In this document: one piece after another, positions 23,965 to 35,934 of the stretch
How positions within the stretch are numbered: the first letter of the stretch is position 1
Layout: every line of letters begins with the position of its first letter
Assembly (NCBI GenBank): GCA_030770425.1
Contig: JASJFT010000177.1
Location: 33,386-97,385 of the forward strand
Source of the DNA: Darksidea phi
Lineage: Eukaryota > Ascomycota > Dothideomycetes > Pleosporales > Lentitheciaceae
Length of the DNA: 64,000 nucleotides
Direction: 5' to 3'
Program-made: the position numbers and the translations under genes
Notes under the pieces: generated by a model
Told to the model about the DNA's origin: nothing
What the model saw: the letters and a program-made list of their open reading frames with translations, nothing else
The model's database searches: none

Positions 23965-25274
23965 ATGGATGCCGATACAGGCGTGATATCGAAGTCGGAT
24001 GAAGACGTGCCTCTCAGGAAACTATCCTTCACTTCCGGCTCGGACGATGGGTCTGAGCAGTCTCATTTATTAGATATGGGTCTAGACTTTGAAGGTGACG
24101 GAGAAGCTTGGGACAACGATCTGCCGCCTCAAGACAAAGGAGCCGGAGCGTGGAAAGTACTACTTGGATGCTGGTTACCGGAGACATCGTGGGGTGAGTA
24201 TTGCTATCAATCAAAAACCCCTCAAGCCATCAGAATTGAACCACATCCCAGATTTCGCCCTGAGCTTCGGTGTTTTTCAGTCACACTATGGTACACATCC
24301 TCGATTCTCATCATCAGCTTCTATCGCAACTATCGGGGCCCTAGCCCTCGGCTTTCCCTACCTCATCCCCCCCTTACTACTCCGGTATGTCTGCGATACG
24401 CCAACCGTCAGGTACAAATCATGTTGTTAGGCTGGTTCATGGGCGCGTTCGGCCTCTTCCTCGCTTCTTTCTTCACGGAGGTATGGCAGCTCATCTTCAC
24501 GCAAGGCGCCATGTACGGGATTCGATGGTGTGTCTGCTACACACCTTTTATAATCATACCGAACGAGTGATGGGATAAGAAGAGAGGGTCTACGTCTTCG
24601 TGTACGCCCTCACTAGCGTGCCGGCATTCTGGCTGGTTAGACCCCGTCTAATGCCTCACCGCCGGGGGCAGAAGAGCCCTCTCGCCGCATCAAAGGTCGC
24701 CACAGCCTGGTACGCGATCCTCCTAACGCCATCAGCCCTCGTCCTTACCATGTCCACCCTCCTCCAAGGCTTCTTCTTTCCTTATCCACCGACATTCCTC
24801 CCCTCTTATGCGACAGCCCTCAATCTACCGTCTTCAGCAGGCGACTCGCTCCTCACCATTCGCTCTTTCTGCTAGATTGCCGGCCTCATTCTCCTAGGCT
24901 GGTTCTCCGATCACGTCTCACACCATATCCCGCATGCCCTGTCTTCCCTGATCTCGGTCTTTGCTTGCTTGATTCTTTGGGGTCCAGCAAAGGGTTTTCT
25001 GCGGTTGAGCGTTTTTGCAGCAGTATGGGGGTTGTTCGCATCGCTGTATACTGTGTTTTGGACGAGGATATCTCAAAGGCTAGCGGAAGGGAGTGAAGAA
25101 GATGTGGTAGAGAGAACTATGACATTGTATGCCTGGTTTAGTCTTGTAGGAGGCGTAATGACTATCTTAGCAGGACCGTTGAGTGAGTTTCTAGTTGGGA
25201 AAGAGGTTGTGAGGGAGCGCTTTGGGCTTGGGAAGTGGACGGGCATTGTAGGATTTTCTGTGGGGATGTTGTGA
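23965..25274 (+). pseudogene. Broken MFS transporter, monocarboxylate-transporter-like
   Basis: Clear similarity to fungal MCT-like major facilitator proteins, but disabled. It starts normally with an acidic cytosolic N-terminus and GAWKVLLGCW, then a normal intron (about 24194-24251) leading to DFALSFGVFQSHYG and ALALGFPYLIPPLLLRYVC. Near 24393 the frame shifts by one base; homology resumes in another frame as RYANRQVQIMLLGWFM and LASFFTEVWQLIFTQGAMYG. A stop follows NE at about 24568, and a stretch of perhaps 35-40 residues expected there is missing. Homology resumes at ALTSVPAFWLVRPRL and is cut again by an in-frame TAG at about 24873, after which GLILLGWFSDH and the last helices continue to 25274. 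Several independent lesions make one sequencing error an unlikely explanation. Confidence 0.85.
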
Positions 25275-27108
25275 GCCAGTGCGGCTGGAGGGATGAGGTG
25301 AGTTTGAGAGCGGTGGAGCAAGCGTAAGGCGCTATAATATGGAGCGGTTGTTTGGTACATAGGCATTATGCAAGCTGAAGCGTCCATTAAACTCTCCATT
25401 ACGCATGCCCTCTCAAATTACACTAATTCACACGAGACTACGCCTTGTTCGGTTGCAGACGCAACGCTCCACTTATCTGTACTCCCATCGACCTTGCGTC
25501 TGACAGTTCATGTTTCCAATGACTGTTCTTGGATCCAGTCGGCTTCGACCGCGCGGACTTAGAGCCTAGATGAAGGTTGCGACTGCAGCCCGCAAGACTG
25601 GTCAGCGGCGATTCGTGGTCACTGTCGCCAACCGACGCTTCATAAACTTCGCCATCGGTAATAAATGTTGACGTGATAGCGACGAAGACTCTTTACGTCC
25701 ACCTAACCCGAAGGGATGTGTGTCCATTTCGTCTCCCTCTTTAAGTCAGAGAAATGAAGTTACGAGTACAATGTGCATCAGGCAGACAAGGAAACCATCA
25801 AATCAGGATGAAATCTAATACTAGCCTTGATTGCCGTGCTTCAAATTACGCTTGCCTTCGAACCTGTTTCAGCACTACAACCCGGAGATTATGTTGGACG
25901 CATATTTGTCACCTTTATCAGTCTCTTATCAGACCTTGATGTAGGGGCATCGTTGATCCTTTCCTTCACCCTAAATTGTACAACGGAAAATTTAGTAGCC
26001 TCGAAGGCATCTTCGGATTGCTGGAACGTACTTGCTACACCTTGTAGTATGCTCGATATGTCTCAATCACCTCGGCAATAAATCCACACTTCTGACACAT
26101 CTGATTTGCGGAAGCAATGTAATTACCTCATTTAGCATCCTTGCCACTCACCTCCATGGTTGGATCCTCTAGTTGTCGTTCCATGGATTCTTGTGTGGGG
26201 ATTTGAAGCAGTCGTGTATGACAACAAAATTCCGGCGCAGATCGTCAGATATGTTTAAATACTGCGAATAGACAACGTGTTTTGGACTCTACCGTACTAA
26301 ACTACCAACAACGGTGATGAAAGCGCTAGTGCAATCAGGTGGACGACTTACAACACTGCTGGCGATAGTAAATGGATCCATACTGCAGAGCTTGTCCACA
26401 TTCGATAAAGTAGGGAAGGTCAGTACTGTAAGCAGCGAAACTTGGAAAATGCGTTCTTGTTGTCTTAGCTGAGGATGCCTGGATGTCTTGTCGCTCAGCC
26501 ACCCGCGACTATCTACCCAATCAAGCTCTTTCCATCGTTGAGCTTTCGGATGTTCCCATTCAAGACTTGTTACGCTTTGGGATAGAGAACGAGGTAAATC
26601 GTCTGTGTTTGGTAGTCTACAGATAAAAAGATACTTCGTAAAACTCTCAAAGAAGAACTGGAATCTCTTATCTTGACTTGATGAGTCTATATCTCGAAGA
26701 AATGAATGAAGGAGCAGGTAAATGTCTTTCCAAGGTTTATGATCTGATTACCTTAGCTACGGAACCGCATTGCGACGACAAAGAACGTATTACTTATCGC
26801 AACTGTAGGAGACATTTATTCAAGAATCGAATAGGATGTGAAGGAGATGAAGTCGGAGAAGACATTAGGAACATTGATGGATCCAGTGAAGGTCACGTGC
26901 ACTAGTGTTTACCGCCGCACCCCGGTCAGTTTCTCCGACTCCGATCATATCGAACCCCAGAGCCTCAGAGCGACACTTGCCATCCACACCATCGCCGCCG
27001 CCGTACCCCAAGACCCACAATCCAATAGACATCCCTCTCAACCCCTTATATTCGACCCATATAAATCCCCTCGGCGCGTCCACCTCGTCATAATAACCCG
27101 GCGCCACC
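25275..27108. other. Unassigned 1.8-kb stretch upstream of rpn5
   Basis: Short frames only. On the minus strand around 26040-26130 a piece reading MCQKCGFIAEVIETYRAYYK looks coding-like but is bounded by stops and has no recognised partner exons; it may be a decayed gene. The last 150 bp are pyrimidine/CCG-rich and should be the rpn5 promoter and leader. Confidence 0.35.
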
Positions 27109-28807
27109 ATGTCGAGCGGGTCGGTGCTAAAGGCCGACAAGGACTTCACGAAAGAAGTTGACAAGGCGCTTCCGGAGGCGGAGAAGCTCGGAGCAGTACG
27201 TAGAAAATGTACAAGATGATGGCAAAGCTAACAGTGCTTCTCTAGAGCAATCCGCAAGCTGCGGTCGAGAAGCTCTTGCTGCTCGAGAAGCAAACCCGCC
27301 AGGTGCGTCATCGACTGTTACCGCCATGTATACTATCTTACTCACTGTTTCAAGGCTTCCGATCTCGCATCGACCTCGCGAGTTCTCGTCGCCATATGCA
27401 CAATCGCCAAGGATGCCGGGGATTGGAGTCTGTTGAATGAGCAGGTGCTGCTGCTCTCGAAGAAGCATGGGCAGCTCAAACAGGCCACCACCAAGATGGT
27501 GCAGACAGTTATGAACTTTTTGGATGATACACCCAATCTGGAGACCAAACTCTCAGTCATCGAAACGCTGCGAACGGTCACAGAAGGCAAGGTGCGTGGC
27601 GCGGGCACCTGAAGTGTGTTTTGTACTGCTGATATGTTGCGATAGATTTTCGTTGAGGTCGAACGAGCGCGAATCACACGGATATTATCCAATATCAAGA
27701 AGGAGCAGGGTGACATAAATGCGGCAACCGATATCCTGTGCGAGCTTCAGGTGGAGACATTTGGCTCCATGACCCGCCGAGAAAAGACCGAGTTCATCCT
27801 ACAACAAGTGTCTCTGTGCATACAGAAGGGCGACTGGACGCAAGCAGGAATTCTAAGCAGGAAGATCAGCACGCGATATTTCACGAGGAAGCCGAAGAAG
27901 TCAGCCGAGCAGCTAGAGAAAGAGCAGAAGGAGCGGGAAGAGAAGGAGAAGAACCGTAGTGCTGATGATCCGCCGATCGAACCGGACGACGATGTCACGG
28001 ATTTGAAGCTTCGATACTATGAGCAGCAGATTACACTGGCGAAGCACGAGGACAAGTACCTCGATGTCTGTAAGCACTACCGGCAGGTGCTAGATACGGA
28101 GGCGGTTGAAGAGGACCCGAAGAAGCTGAAGGCTGTAAGCGTCACCGTCATGGAGTGTGGCGCTTCACTGACATTCATAGATCCTCCAACGCGTCATCTA
28201 CTTCATCATCCTAGCCCCATATGACAACGAGCAGTCCGACCTCATTCACCGTATCCAGCGAGACTCGCGCAATTCAGCAATCACACAAGATGCACAACTT
28301 GTTAAGCTCTTCACCGTGCCGGAGTTGATGCGATGGCCCATGGTAGCCAAACAATTCGGGCCCCACCTTACCGAAACCGATGTTTTTGACGCGGAACCAG
28401 ATGATTCAGACGATCCTAAGGCGTACAAGAGGTGGCAGGATTTGCGCAAGCGGGTTATCGAGCACAACGTTCGCGTTGTCGCCAAGTACTATACTCGCAT
28501 ACAGATCCCACGGTTAACGGAGCTGCTCGACTTGACCGAAGACGAGACGGAGAAGTACATCAGCGAGTTGGTGACGGCGAAAACCATCTACGCCAAAATC
28601 GATAGGCCGGCGCGGATTGTCAGCTTTGCGAAGCCTCGGGACGCCGACGATGTGCTGAATGAGTGGAGTGGGAACATGAAGAGCTTGCTGGGCCTGTTGG
28701 AGCGTATTGATCATCTTATTACCAAGGAGGAGATGATGGCGCGCATTCAAGGTGCCGGAGTCGAAAAGGGCAAGGCGGGGAAAGCGGGCAAGAGCAAGGC
28801 GAAGTGA
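27109..28807 (+). CDS. rpn5: 26S proteasome regulatory subunit Rpn5 (PSMD12)
   Basis: A lid subunit of the 19S proteasome regulatory particle. Five exons: 27109-27195, 27246-27302, 27355-27591, 27646-28134 and 28181-28807, giving 498 aa. All four introns (50, 52, 54 and 46 bp) lie in phase 0 with consensus ends. The N-terminal helical repeats include KLLLLEKQTRQ, TSRVLVAICTIAKDAGDW and KKHGQLKQATTKMVQ. The C-terminal half is the PCI domain, with LRKRVIEHNVRVVAKYYTRI, the LTELLDLTEDETEKYISELV winged-helix part and AKIDRPARIVSF. A charged segment (KEQKEREEKEKNRSADDP) sits mid-protein. The C-terminus is Lys/Gly-rich. The ATG is in strong context (CCACCATGTCG). Confidence 0.96.
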
Positions 28808-28998
28808 GGAGAATAAGGAGCAAGCTTGAACGTCAGAAAGGACTTATGATCAGCCTAGATACGGCCGAGCCTCTATAATACTGGCTCCGCGCACATATCG
28901 CGCATGTAATATAGACGTCCAAATATGCTCGTCTATCGCCCGGTCTAATCATTAGGCACAACGCCATGCTACCAAAAATGCAAACAAAACACATTCCA
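28808..28998. other. Convergent 3' intergenic region
   Basis: 191 bp between the stops of rpn5 (plus) and the FSH1-like hydrolase (minus). Presumably shared 3' untranslated sequence. Confidence 0.5.
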
Positions 28999-29933
28999 TC
29001 AGAATGGCACATCCATATCCTTAGCACTCTCCTCTTCTTTGCCCTCACCCTCCGCTTCATGTAATACCTCTTTTATAAACCCTATCAGCGCTCCCACATA
29101 GGCCTTCTGACTACTCGGTAAAAAGTGACCTCCAGGATGATACACTACCCTCCCCTCGCTCTTCTCACATCTGTCCACGAGCGCTAAACTCCGCGCTTCG
29201 TCCACCACTACATCCAACGTCCCCAGAAAATGCAACATCGGCGTTGCTATCTTGGGCTCGTAGAAGCCGCGGTACGTTTCGACGCCTCGAGCAGCGAACC
29301 CGGAGTAGCTGACTGCGAATTTTAGGGGTGCATGTAGGGCGGATTCTATGTAGCCTGTGTCTGCGGTAAACGATGATGGGTAGGATAAGCCGCCCGAGGG
29401 GTACAGAGCTTCGAAAGCTTGCCGGCGATTGGGTTCGAGGAGCGAGGCCAGCATGGCGGCCATGGCGCCACCTTGGGAGAACCCTATTACGCCATCGAAC
29501 GGGCCCTCCGACTTCAGCACCTCTGCCAACCTGTCCAGTCCTTGTTCTATTCCTTCATAGACGTACGGTTCGCCGTCGCCTTTCCGCCGCCACCATGCCC
29601 ATGCGTCTGGTTCGTCTTCTTCGCCTTCTTTAATCTCACCATTCGTATTAACTGGGAAGGGTATATCTGCGCGTGCGAGCCGGATAGGCGCTGTCGGGTA
29701 AGAAAGTTGAATGCCGGCGGGGAAGGCCTTTTGTAGGTTCTTTTCCAGGGCGCGGGTTTTGGCATGGAAAAGGGAGCCAGATTGGGTGAAGCCTGGTCAT
29801 AGATATACAATCAGCGTATGCTCATACACCAGAGAAAGTAGGCGGTGGAGGGAGAGAACTAGAAGGTCAGAGAGCATGTACCGTGAAGCATCAATACCTT
29901 TATAGGTCGCTTCGGTGGTGGGGCTTGCGCCAT
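28999..29933 (-). CDS. FSH1-family serine hydrolase
   Basis: A small alpha/beta hydrolase of the family typified by yeast Fsh1 and human OVCA2, probably cytosolic, substrate unknown. Two exons, 29882-29933 and 28999-29792, give 281 aa; the 89-bp intron rejoins LMLH-G-FTQSGSLF, the oxyanion-hole region. The nucleophile elbow is GFSQGG (Ser). The catalytic Asp is likely in the HFLGTLDVVVDEA segment and the His in YHPGGHFLP, which ends the canonical triad. The middle part DEPDAWAWWRRKGDGEPYVYEG matches the family's cap-side sequence. A Glu-rich C-terminal tail follows. The ATG was chosen because the N-terminus KRPIKVLMLHG is the usual first strand. Family assignment is firm, biochemical role is not. 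Confidence 0.93.
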
Positions 29934-30517
29934 TTTGCGGTAGTGGAGGAGAGTGAGGATGTCCTTGAGGCGGATATATTGCCAGAGGTAGGGGAGGCTA
30001 CGACTGCGCATATAGGTCGAGAGAAAGTTGGTGCTGATGAGCGGCGGGTAGGCGGATAGGAATTTCGGAATGGTACCGAGCCATGTCGGGTCGGATTGCG
30101 TTATGGGCTGAGGTTGGACGTTAGAGGAAGGTATTGCCGAGGGTACGACAATTTTCATGTCGACATTCAAGTCATGTACCAGGTAGTGGTGTGGGAAATA
30201 CGGCCAGTACATTAGATGAGTATATCTGTGTGACTCATTCAAGTACATTTGCTACGCACTACAGTTACTAATACAACACTAAGTCAACATATAACGGACC
30301 TCTATGGCGCAAGTCACCACTTTCGCTCCTCACTACTCTCTTACGAAAAGCGGTACCAAGTAGGCGCGTCCTAGCTTACCCCAAAAATCGCGCTACCAAT
30401 GGTCTTAACTGTCGTCTTAGAACTTGTCCCTTTGTGACTTCTCGCGAGCTCGGTTCGCCGTAGCCATTGGCCCTGGCATAGTGCTGCTATTCCTTCGCAG
30501 TTCCTCTTCCTCCCCGC
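29934..30517. other. Intergenic region upstream of the FSH1-like gene
   Basis: Should hold the hydrolase promoter. The part beyond about 30420 merges with the decayed sugar-transporter homology. No other gene seen. Confidence 0.4.
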
Positions 30518-30960
30518 TCAACGAAAACCTGCGGACGATTTCCACAATAGCCTCTTTGTCCCTAAGACGAATAAGGGAGCATGACCGGAGAAGGAGCGAT
30601 CGATGTCTTCGAAAGATCGGCCGGCCGTTTCCGGGTAGAAGAGATATACTACGAACCTATTATATCTTTCATAACCGACGCAGTGAGGAGCTACCAATAC
30701 AAAAGCGAAATTGAAGATGGTCCAGATGATGTAGGACCGCCATTGAATGCTTGCGATACCGGGAGGTGTGGTTTTGACGATACCCAGAATGTCAGCATAT
30801 GAGATGAACAAGTAATACACAGGGCTCACCCATGGAGTCGAAAAGCCAGTTAGTAGCTGTGCCAAATAGCAACCTCCTTCGTCCGCATAGCTAACGATTT
30901 GATCTCAGTCGGATAGAGCCATGGGACGCCTTGCCATGCCATCCTGAAGAACACTAATAC
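30420..30960 (-). pseudogene. Decayed MFS sugar transporter, C-terminal fragment
   Basis: Remnant of a hexose/lactose-permease type transporter. From about 30955 downward one frame reads AWQGVPWLYPTEIKSLAMRTK, the conserved TM10/loop region of fungal sugar porters, then hits a stop after HSY. A second frame continues with TTPPGIASIQWRSYIIWTIFNFAF, and after a disrupted patch with YLFYPETAGRSFEDIDRSF, the PETxGR signature that follows TM12. The order and spacing fit one transporter with at least one frameshift and a rearranged helix. The N-terminal ten helices are absent here; sequence beyond 30960 shows nothing recognisable. Not a functional gene as it stands. Confidence 0.78.
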
Positions 30961-31702
30961 AGAAAAAAGAAAGCGATTGGTGTTTCAGCCTATGAGCGCC
31001 GCATGGCTTCTGATAAGGAGTCGAATTCATTGTAACGGATGCAAATGGTGATAATGCAGTAACAGAAGAATTGTACGGCGGCAGCGTATCTAAGGAGAAG
31101 GGTACGGGATCAGTAATGCTCATTAAAGTTGGGGTCAGTATCTGTACGCCTCAGCAAGCAAACATCTGTGTTGAGAAGTTTTGCCTTCAGACGAGATACA
31201 CATATAAGTCTGTAAGGCGTCTTTGGTTGAGAGAGACCTACACAGTTGCTGCATTGCATGCAATCCCATGCCCAGAAGCAGTCTTCTAATGGTAGAGTGC
31301 CACTTTGATCTCCGGTACGGCCGCGCAACAAGTCGCGTCAGCGCACTGCATTCTCCTGCTCATATTACACTGGCCATTGAATATCTTTTGGTTCTGTAAT
31401 ATCGTACGGATCATCGATTCAGTATACGTTCCTTGGTGTCGACGCGGAGGGAGTCAAGGCAAGCTCATCTGGCGCTCGCCGTAGCGCCTTGGAAGATTAA
31501 CCAATCAGAACGTGCACCAGCCACCCGTGCCCAGGGCTTCTCCCATGATTCTTTCATCTCATTTCACGACCTTCTCCATCAGCAATGAGCCTCATTTTAG
31601 GCCCTCGTTATAAGGGAAATGCACAATGCAACACTTCCCCTCTCCTTCTTCATCATCCTGATCGCCAGCGCATTTACGCTCTTTCAACTCTTTGATCGGG
31701 AT
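30961..31702. other. Unassigned region upstream of acid phosphatase
   Basis: No recognisable gene. The 150 bp before 31703 probably carry the phosphatase promoter. An upstream in-frame ATG at 31619 exists but the signal peptide fits better from 31703. Confidence 0.4.
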
Positions 31703-33380
31703 ATGCAACCTCCAAAGACATTCCTTTCGCTGCTATGGCTGCCTTTGATGGCGGCTCAGAATACTACTGTGGATTTGCGATGGCATGCGCCTAAGAACAC
31801 ATGGATCAACGATCTTACTAGGGTTCTGACAGGAAATGGAACGTACGGTTTCTACTTTAGTGGCTCTACGTTACCCTTCGGCATGAGGTATGGAACGTAC
31901 AATTGGTGCAATATGGGTAGGTTATCATGGTACGAATGGTAAACGCCCTTTACTAAGTTACACGCAGTAAGCCTCTTCTCCTTTCTTCTAGCTTTCTAGT
32001 TTGTAGGTATTGAGCTATTGAAAATGGGTACTACATTTGCTATCCTGACACACAATTGTGTAATATCTGCTAATCGTGCCGTCATATTGGGTAGCCGCAC
32101 GTGAGGCGCGACGAGTACCAAGTTCCAAGCTCAGGATACACTTTAGAATACGTGGAAATCGTGAGTAGTTTTGAACAGCGCAATGCACAGCGAGTCCAAG
32201 CTTATCGAACCACTAGATTCATCGACATCACAAACGCACGCCCTATGCATCGAATACCTTCCCCAAGGAATCGTATGAATGGAAATGCTCGGACGAAGGC
32301 CTCTTCTACTACGGTCAACCCATGGACCCTTCTGGAAACGCTTCAGCTTCATCATATTGGAGCGTATACACGTCGGAGACAAACCCCTTTGTACCCTTAG
32401 GCTTCAATGGATCGTGTCAATTCCCACAGATTACTCGAGAAGGGCTTGACGACTCCTGGCAGCATGGCAAAGACCTCTACGACGTTTACCATGACCTTCT
32501 CGGCTTCCTTCCAGAAACAATAGGCGACAAAATCACCTACCGCGTTACGAACAATGTAATCACAAGCCAAGTCGCAGGTATGCTCATCAATGGGATGTAT
32601 TCACCCTCTTCAAATACACCTCTCCACATCCAACCCTCTTCCGTCGATTCCCTGGAGCCTGCCTATTCCTGCCCCGCTGCATCAGCGCTCTACTCTTCAT
32701 ACGGTGTCAATAGCAGGGCAACGAATTGGACTGAACATCTTACTCTCACAAAACCTCTTGTCTCTTCATTGGACGCTATATCCGGGGTTCCTGCCGACTC
32801 GGTCGACTGGCACAAGTCTTTCGATCACTACTACGACAACCTTTCCGCAAGGCAGTGCCATGCTAAACCACTTCCCTGCAACATCAATGATGCGAGCAAG
32901 TGTGTAATGCAAGATCAGGCAGACGCGGTCTATAGACTGGGGCAATATGAGTACTCCTTTATCTACCGCGACTCGCCGGAATCTTTGCAAGCTGCCGTTG
33001 GATCCTACGGCGTCTTCCTTGCAGAATTAGCACAGAACATCCGGGATCGTGGTTCGGGAAAGAGCAGCATAATATACAGGCACAATGTTGCGCATGATGG
33101 TTCAGTCTCCCGCTTGTTGAGCATCTTGCAAGTAGATGTCATGGTATGGGTGGGTATGGGTTCTGAGGTCGTGTTTGAGGTATATTCCAAGCAGAGTGAG
33201 GGAAACAGTAAGAGATATATTCGGATTCTATGGGGTGGTCAGACCTTGCAGAGCTCTAACCCGTCACTAGGCAAGGTGGACATGCTCGACTTGGACATCT
33301 TTTTAGCATATATCGATGGACTCGTCGGCAACAATGCGAGCAAAGTCGTGGATTTCTGTCGGGCGTCGACTGGAGCGTAA
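31703..33380 (+). CDS. Histidine acid phosphatase-like secreted enzyme, with a doubtful first splice donor
   Basis: A member of the histidine phosphatase superfamily (clade 2), likely secreted and hydrolysing phosphomonoesters. The start at 31703 gives a signal peptide (FLSLLWLPLMAAQN). The conserved N-terminal blocks are DLRWHAPKNTWINDL and YGTYNWCNM; a second exon (32095-32160) supplies PHVRRDEYQVP, and the third (32217-33380) starts IHRHHKRTPYA, the RHxxRTP catalytic motif. The long last exon continues with GLDDSWQHGKDLYDVYHD to the C-terminus. Intron 2 (56 bp) is clean. At the first junction reading phase demands an exon end at 31915, but the nearest GT is at 31917, so the donor is off by one base or the gene is damaged. 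The inferred intron, about 179 bp, is also long for this genome. About 480 aa if intact. Confidence 0.75.
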
Positions 33381-34273
33381 AACACGCTTTCTGTCTGTAG
33401 TCTTAGTCACTCGGTAAAGGCTTTAGCATTACTTACCGTACTCAGTCCAATAACTGTCTAGTTCAGGCGACATTGAACACGTCATCATAGAGCTCAAGCC
33501 ATTAACACTCTTCATTTTTATTAAAGACCACGTGCATCGCTTCGAATGTTCCAATACCAGCTTTCGGCTCGTAGAAACTTTTCCCAGTACCACAACCCTC
33601 GTAGCGCTCGTTCTACGGAACGCGGAGCTTGCCTCAACAACCATTGCCGCACAGAAACCTGCAACCATGCCACCGACCCCCTACCTCCTTCATGTGAACT
33701 CGCGTCCAGCTATCGTCTCCAACTCAACCTAGAAGGAATTTTATATTGAAGACTATCTCCCTAACCTCGCCAACACTGGACAAAGGAAGTTTTTAGAGAC
33801 TGCGAGATCTTCGTGGCGAGGGATGGAGGTTGGTGACTTCAGTCAAAGTGAAGATCGCTGACAGATTTCGCTTCTCTTTTGGCTCGGAGGTGAGGGTGAC
33901 AGCTGCACTCTCTAAGTCTACCTACACATAGTACATAAATGGTTCTCGTCTTCAAGCAAGCTCTTCCTTTCCCTCTCCCTCCTTCCCGCCATCCCTGCCA
34001 TCTTCAATGTTTCTATCGCTATCATGGCGCCCATTCGCACTCAGTCCTCTCAAGCTCAACAGGCGCCATTTCAAGTGCGACTGCTAGTCCACGGTTGAGA
34101 AGTGGAGAGCTGGTAGAGACGATAGGAGTTGGAACAGCTTCAAAAAAGCTTACTCTTGTGTGTTTGACCGAACGGAAGCGATGAGGGCACAATCTAATTT
34201 CATCTCGAATTTCGCGGTGGTGACCGAGGCCACGCGCAGAAAGTACGGGAACTTTGCAGGAAATTAGGGTCTA
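33381..34273. other. Convergent intergenic region
   Basis: About 0.9 kb. A plus-strand frame at 33939-34184 contains SPRLRSGELVETIGVGTASKKLTL, which looks possibly coding, but its N-terminal half does not and no exon chain could be built. Reported as uncertain rather than as a gene. Confidence 0.35.
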
Positions 34274-35716
34274 TCATGCTCTCTTTTTGGCTACTTCCGA
34301 CGCTGTTGAGCTTTTGTTCTTGACGTCGACGAGCATAATGCTCAGAATGCAGATATTGATAAGGAAGAACAGAACACTCGAAGCCCAGAGTCCCGGAATG
34401 AAAGTGGGTTGACTATTGAACTCCAATTGGAATCCTTGATGAAGCCAGGCAGCCTAGCAAAGTTAGCCAAACCCTCGAAAATAAATGTAAGATATACCTG
34501 ACCCAGGATCCAAAGGATCAATGCGGCGATACCGACTGGCCGTGAATGTAGAAGTGTCGAGTCCGGTAGATAGTATGGGAGGAACATCATATACCAGAGG
34601 AAGTACTAAGACAGGTTAGTTTTGGTGTGCCAACTCTGCCGAATCGTAACTCACCTGGCTCGTGCAGACTTTGTTGAAAGTCACAAACGCGAAGGTCTGC
34701 GCTAGCATTGTAGATGGCAAGTCCTTTTTAGCTAATGCTAAAGGTATTATGATAGCGCTGAGGAGTAGTTGTGGAAGGAAAGCTAGGCGTTCAAGTTCTA
34801 GGGATGATGTCGCATGAAGGCTTGAGGCAAGCTTTGGGGAAGAATTGAGATATAGCAGAGTGTTGTACACCGAAAAGTTGTGTCGGTGGTCAATCCGAAT
34901 AAGATGGTAAAAGTAACTGTGCTCGAGGAATGGCCAACCATACCTGCGGAAGATTAGAGAACAACTAGAGGCGGATGAGATAGTTGCTTACATAAAGTAC
35001 ATGACGACATTGAACCCCATGAACGTGACCAAGCTAGAGCTAGCTAGGGTGAGCCTCTGGGGCGTCAAAAAGTCAAGTAAATAAGCGACAGGCAAGCTAG
35101 ATGCTATCGGCTTGCTTCCTCTTCTTCTACATTCATCGTCATTCCCTAGCCACCAAACGATGGATGTTGCATAAATAAACGGATAGATCTTGAAGTGAAC
35201 GGCAAAACCGAGAAGAAACCCAGCAAGTACAATGTGGTTAGCGAGGACCGCCCAAAGCAAAGCGGTCACGAAGACACCAAGCAGTCCTTCGGAGCTGCCA
35301 CGAGTACTGATAGTTGCGACCATGGGGTTGAGTAGCCATATACTTGCATATTTGAGCGCTCTGTCCTGGGGCATGTTCTGATACGCTCGAAGAATGCGAA
35401 GCATCATCCACCCGGTAACAATGTCGCCCACAGCAAATAACATCTTTCCGAAGGAGAACCAGACGCCCGGCCATGTCGTCGGGTAGATGAGCAAAGCAAG
35501 AAGCGGGGTGTATCGGTATGTATCTCGGGTGTATGGCGATATTCCACGCAAGAGGAAACGGGCGGCATCGGTGAAGACGAAGTAGTCAATGTCCGTGTAC
35601 TTTATGGGCGAATATGCATCTTGGAAAATTCCATAAACTAAGAACACTGCTCGTAGTATGATGGCTGCAGCGAATACAGCACGTGGGCTGCTGAAGAAAG
35701 AGGAGTTGAGACTCAT
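34274..35716 (-). CDS. gpi14: GPI mannosyltransferase 1 (PIG-M type)
   Basis: ER membrane enzyme adding the first alpha-1,4-mannose to the GPI-anchor precursor, using dolichol-phosphate mannose. Four exons: 34992-35716, 34655-34943, 34498-34605 and 34274-34453, giving 433 aa; introns are 48, 49 and 44 bp with good consensus. The first lumenal loop carries YTDIDYFVFTDAARF, containing the DxD motif of the GT-C fold (Asp-Ile-Asp), followed by GISPYTRDTYRYTPLLALL. Further landmarks are STRGSSEGLLG, AVHFKIYPFIY and the exon-junction segment YGWPFLEHSYFYHLIRIDHRHNFS. Around ten membrane helices are evident. The start at 35716 places the first helix correctly. It shares a 218-bp divergent promoter with the TRAX gene. 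Confidence 0.95.
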
Positions 35717-35934
35717 AAGGAGAGTAAAAATGACAGAACAGACCGATGAGCTATGAAGACGGTAAGGAAAAGCGAGCTGATTGCCCGAGAGACTGTCCCT
35801 GATTGATGCACGACGGAGAGGAAAACGCCGAAGAGAAGCTAGACCCGAACTGGTCAAGTATATTACGTGTTCTTGCGCTAGCCATTCTCGTGCGTTTGCT
35901 CGACATGGGATTATGCTCATGCATTGACTACTTG
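35717..35934. promoter_or_regulatory. Bidirectional promoter between gpi14 and TRAX genes
   Basis: Only 218 bp separate the two divergent ATGs, so regulatory sequence must be shared. No TATA box is obvious on either side. Open frames crossing it are treated as chance. Confidence 0.6.
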
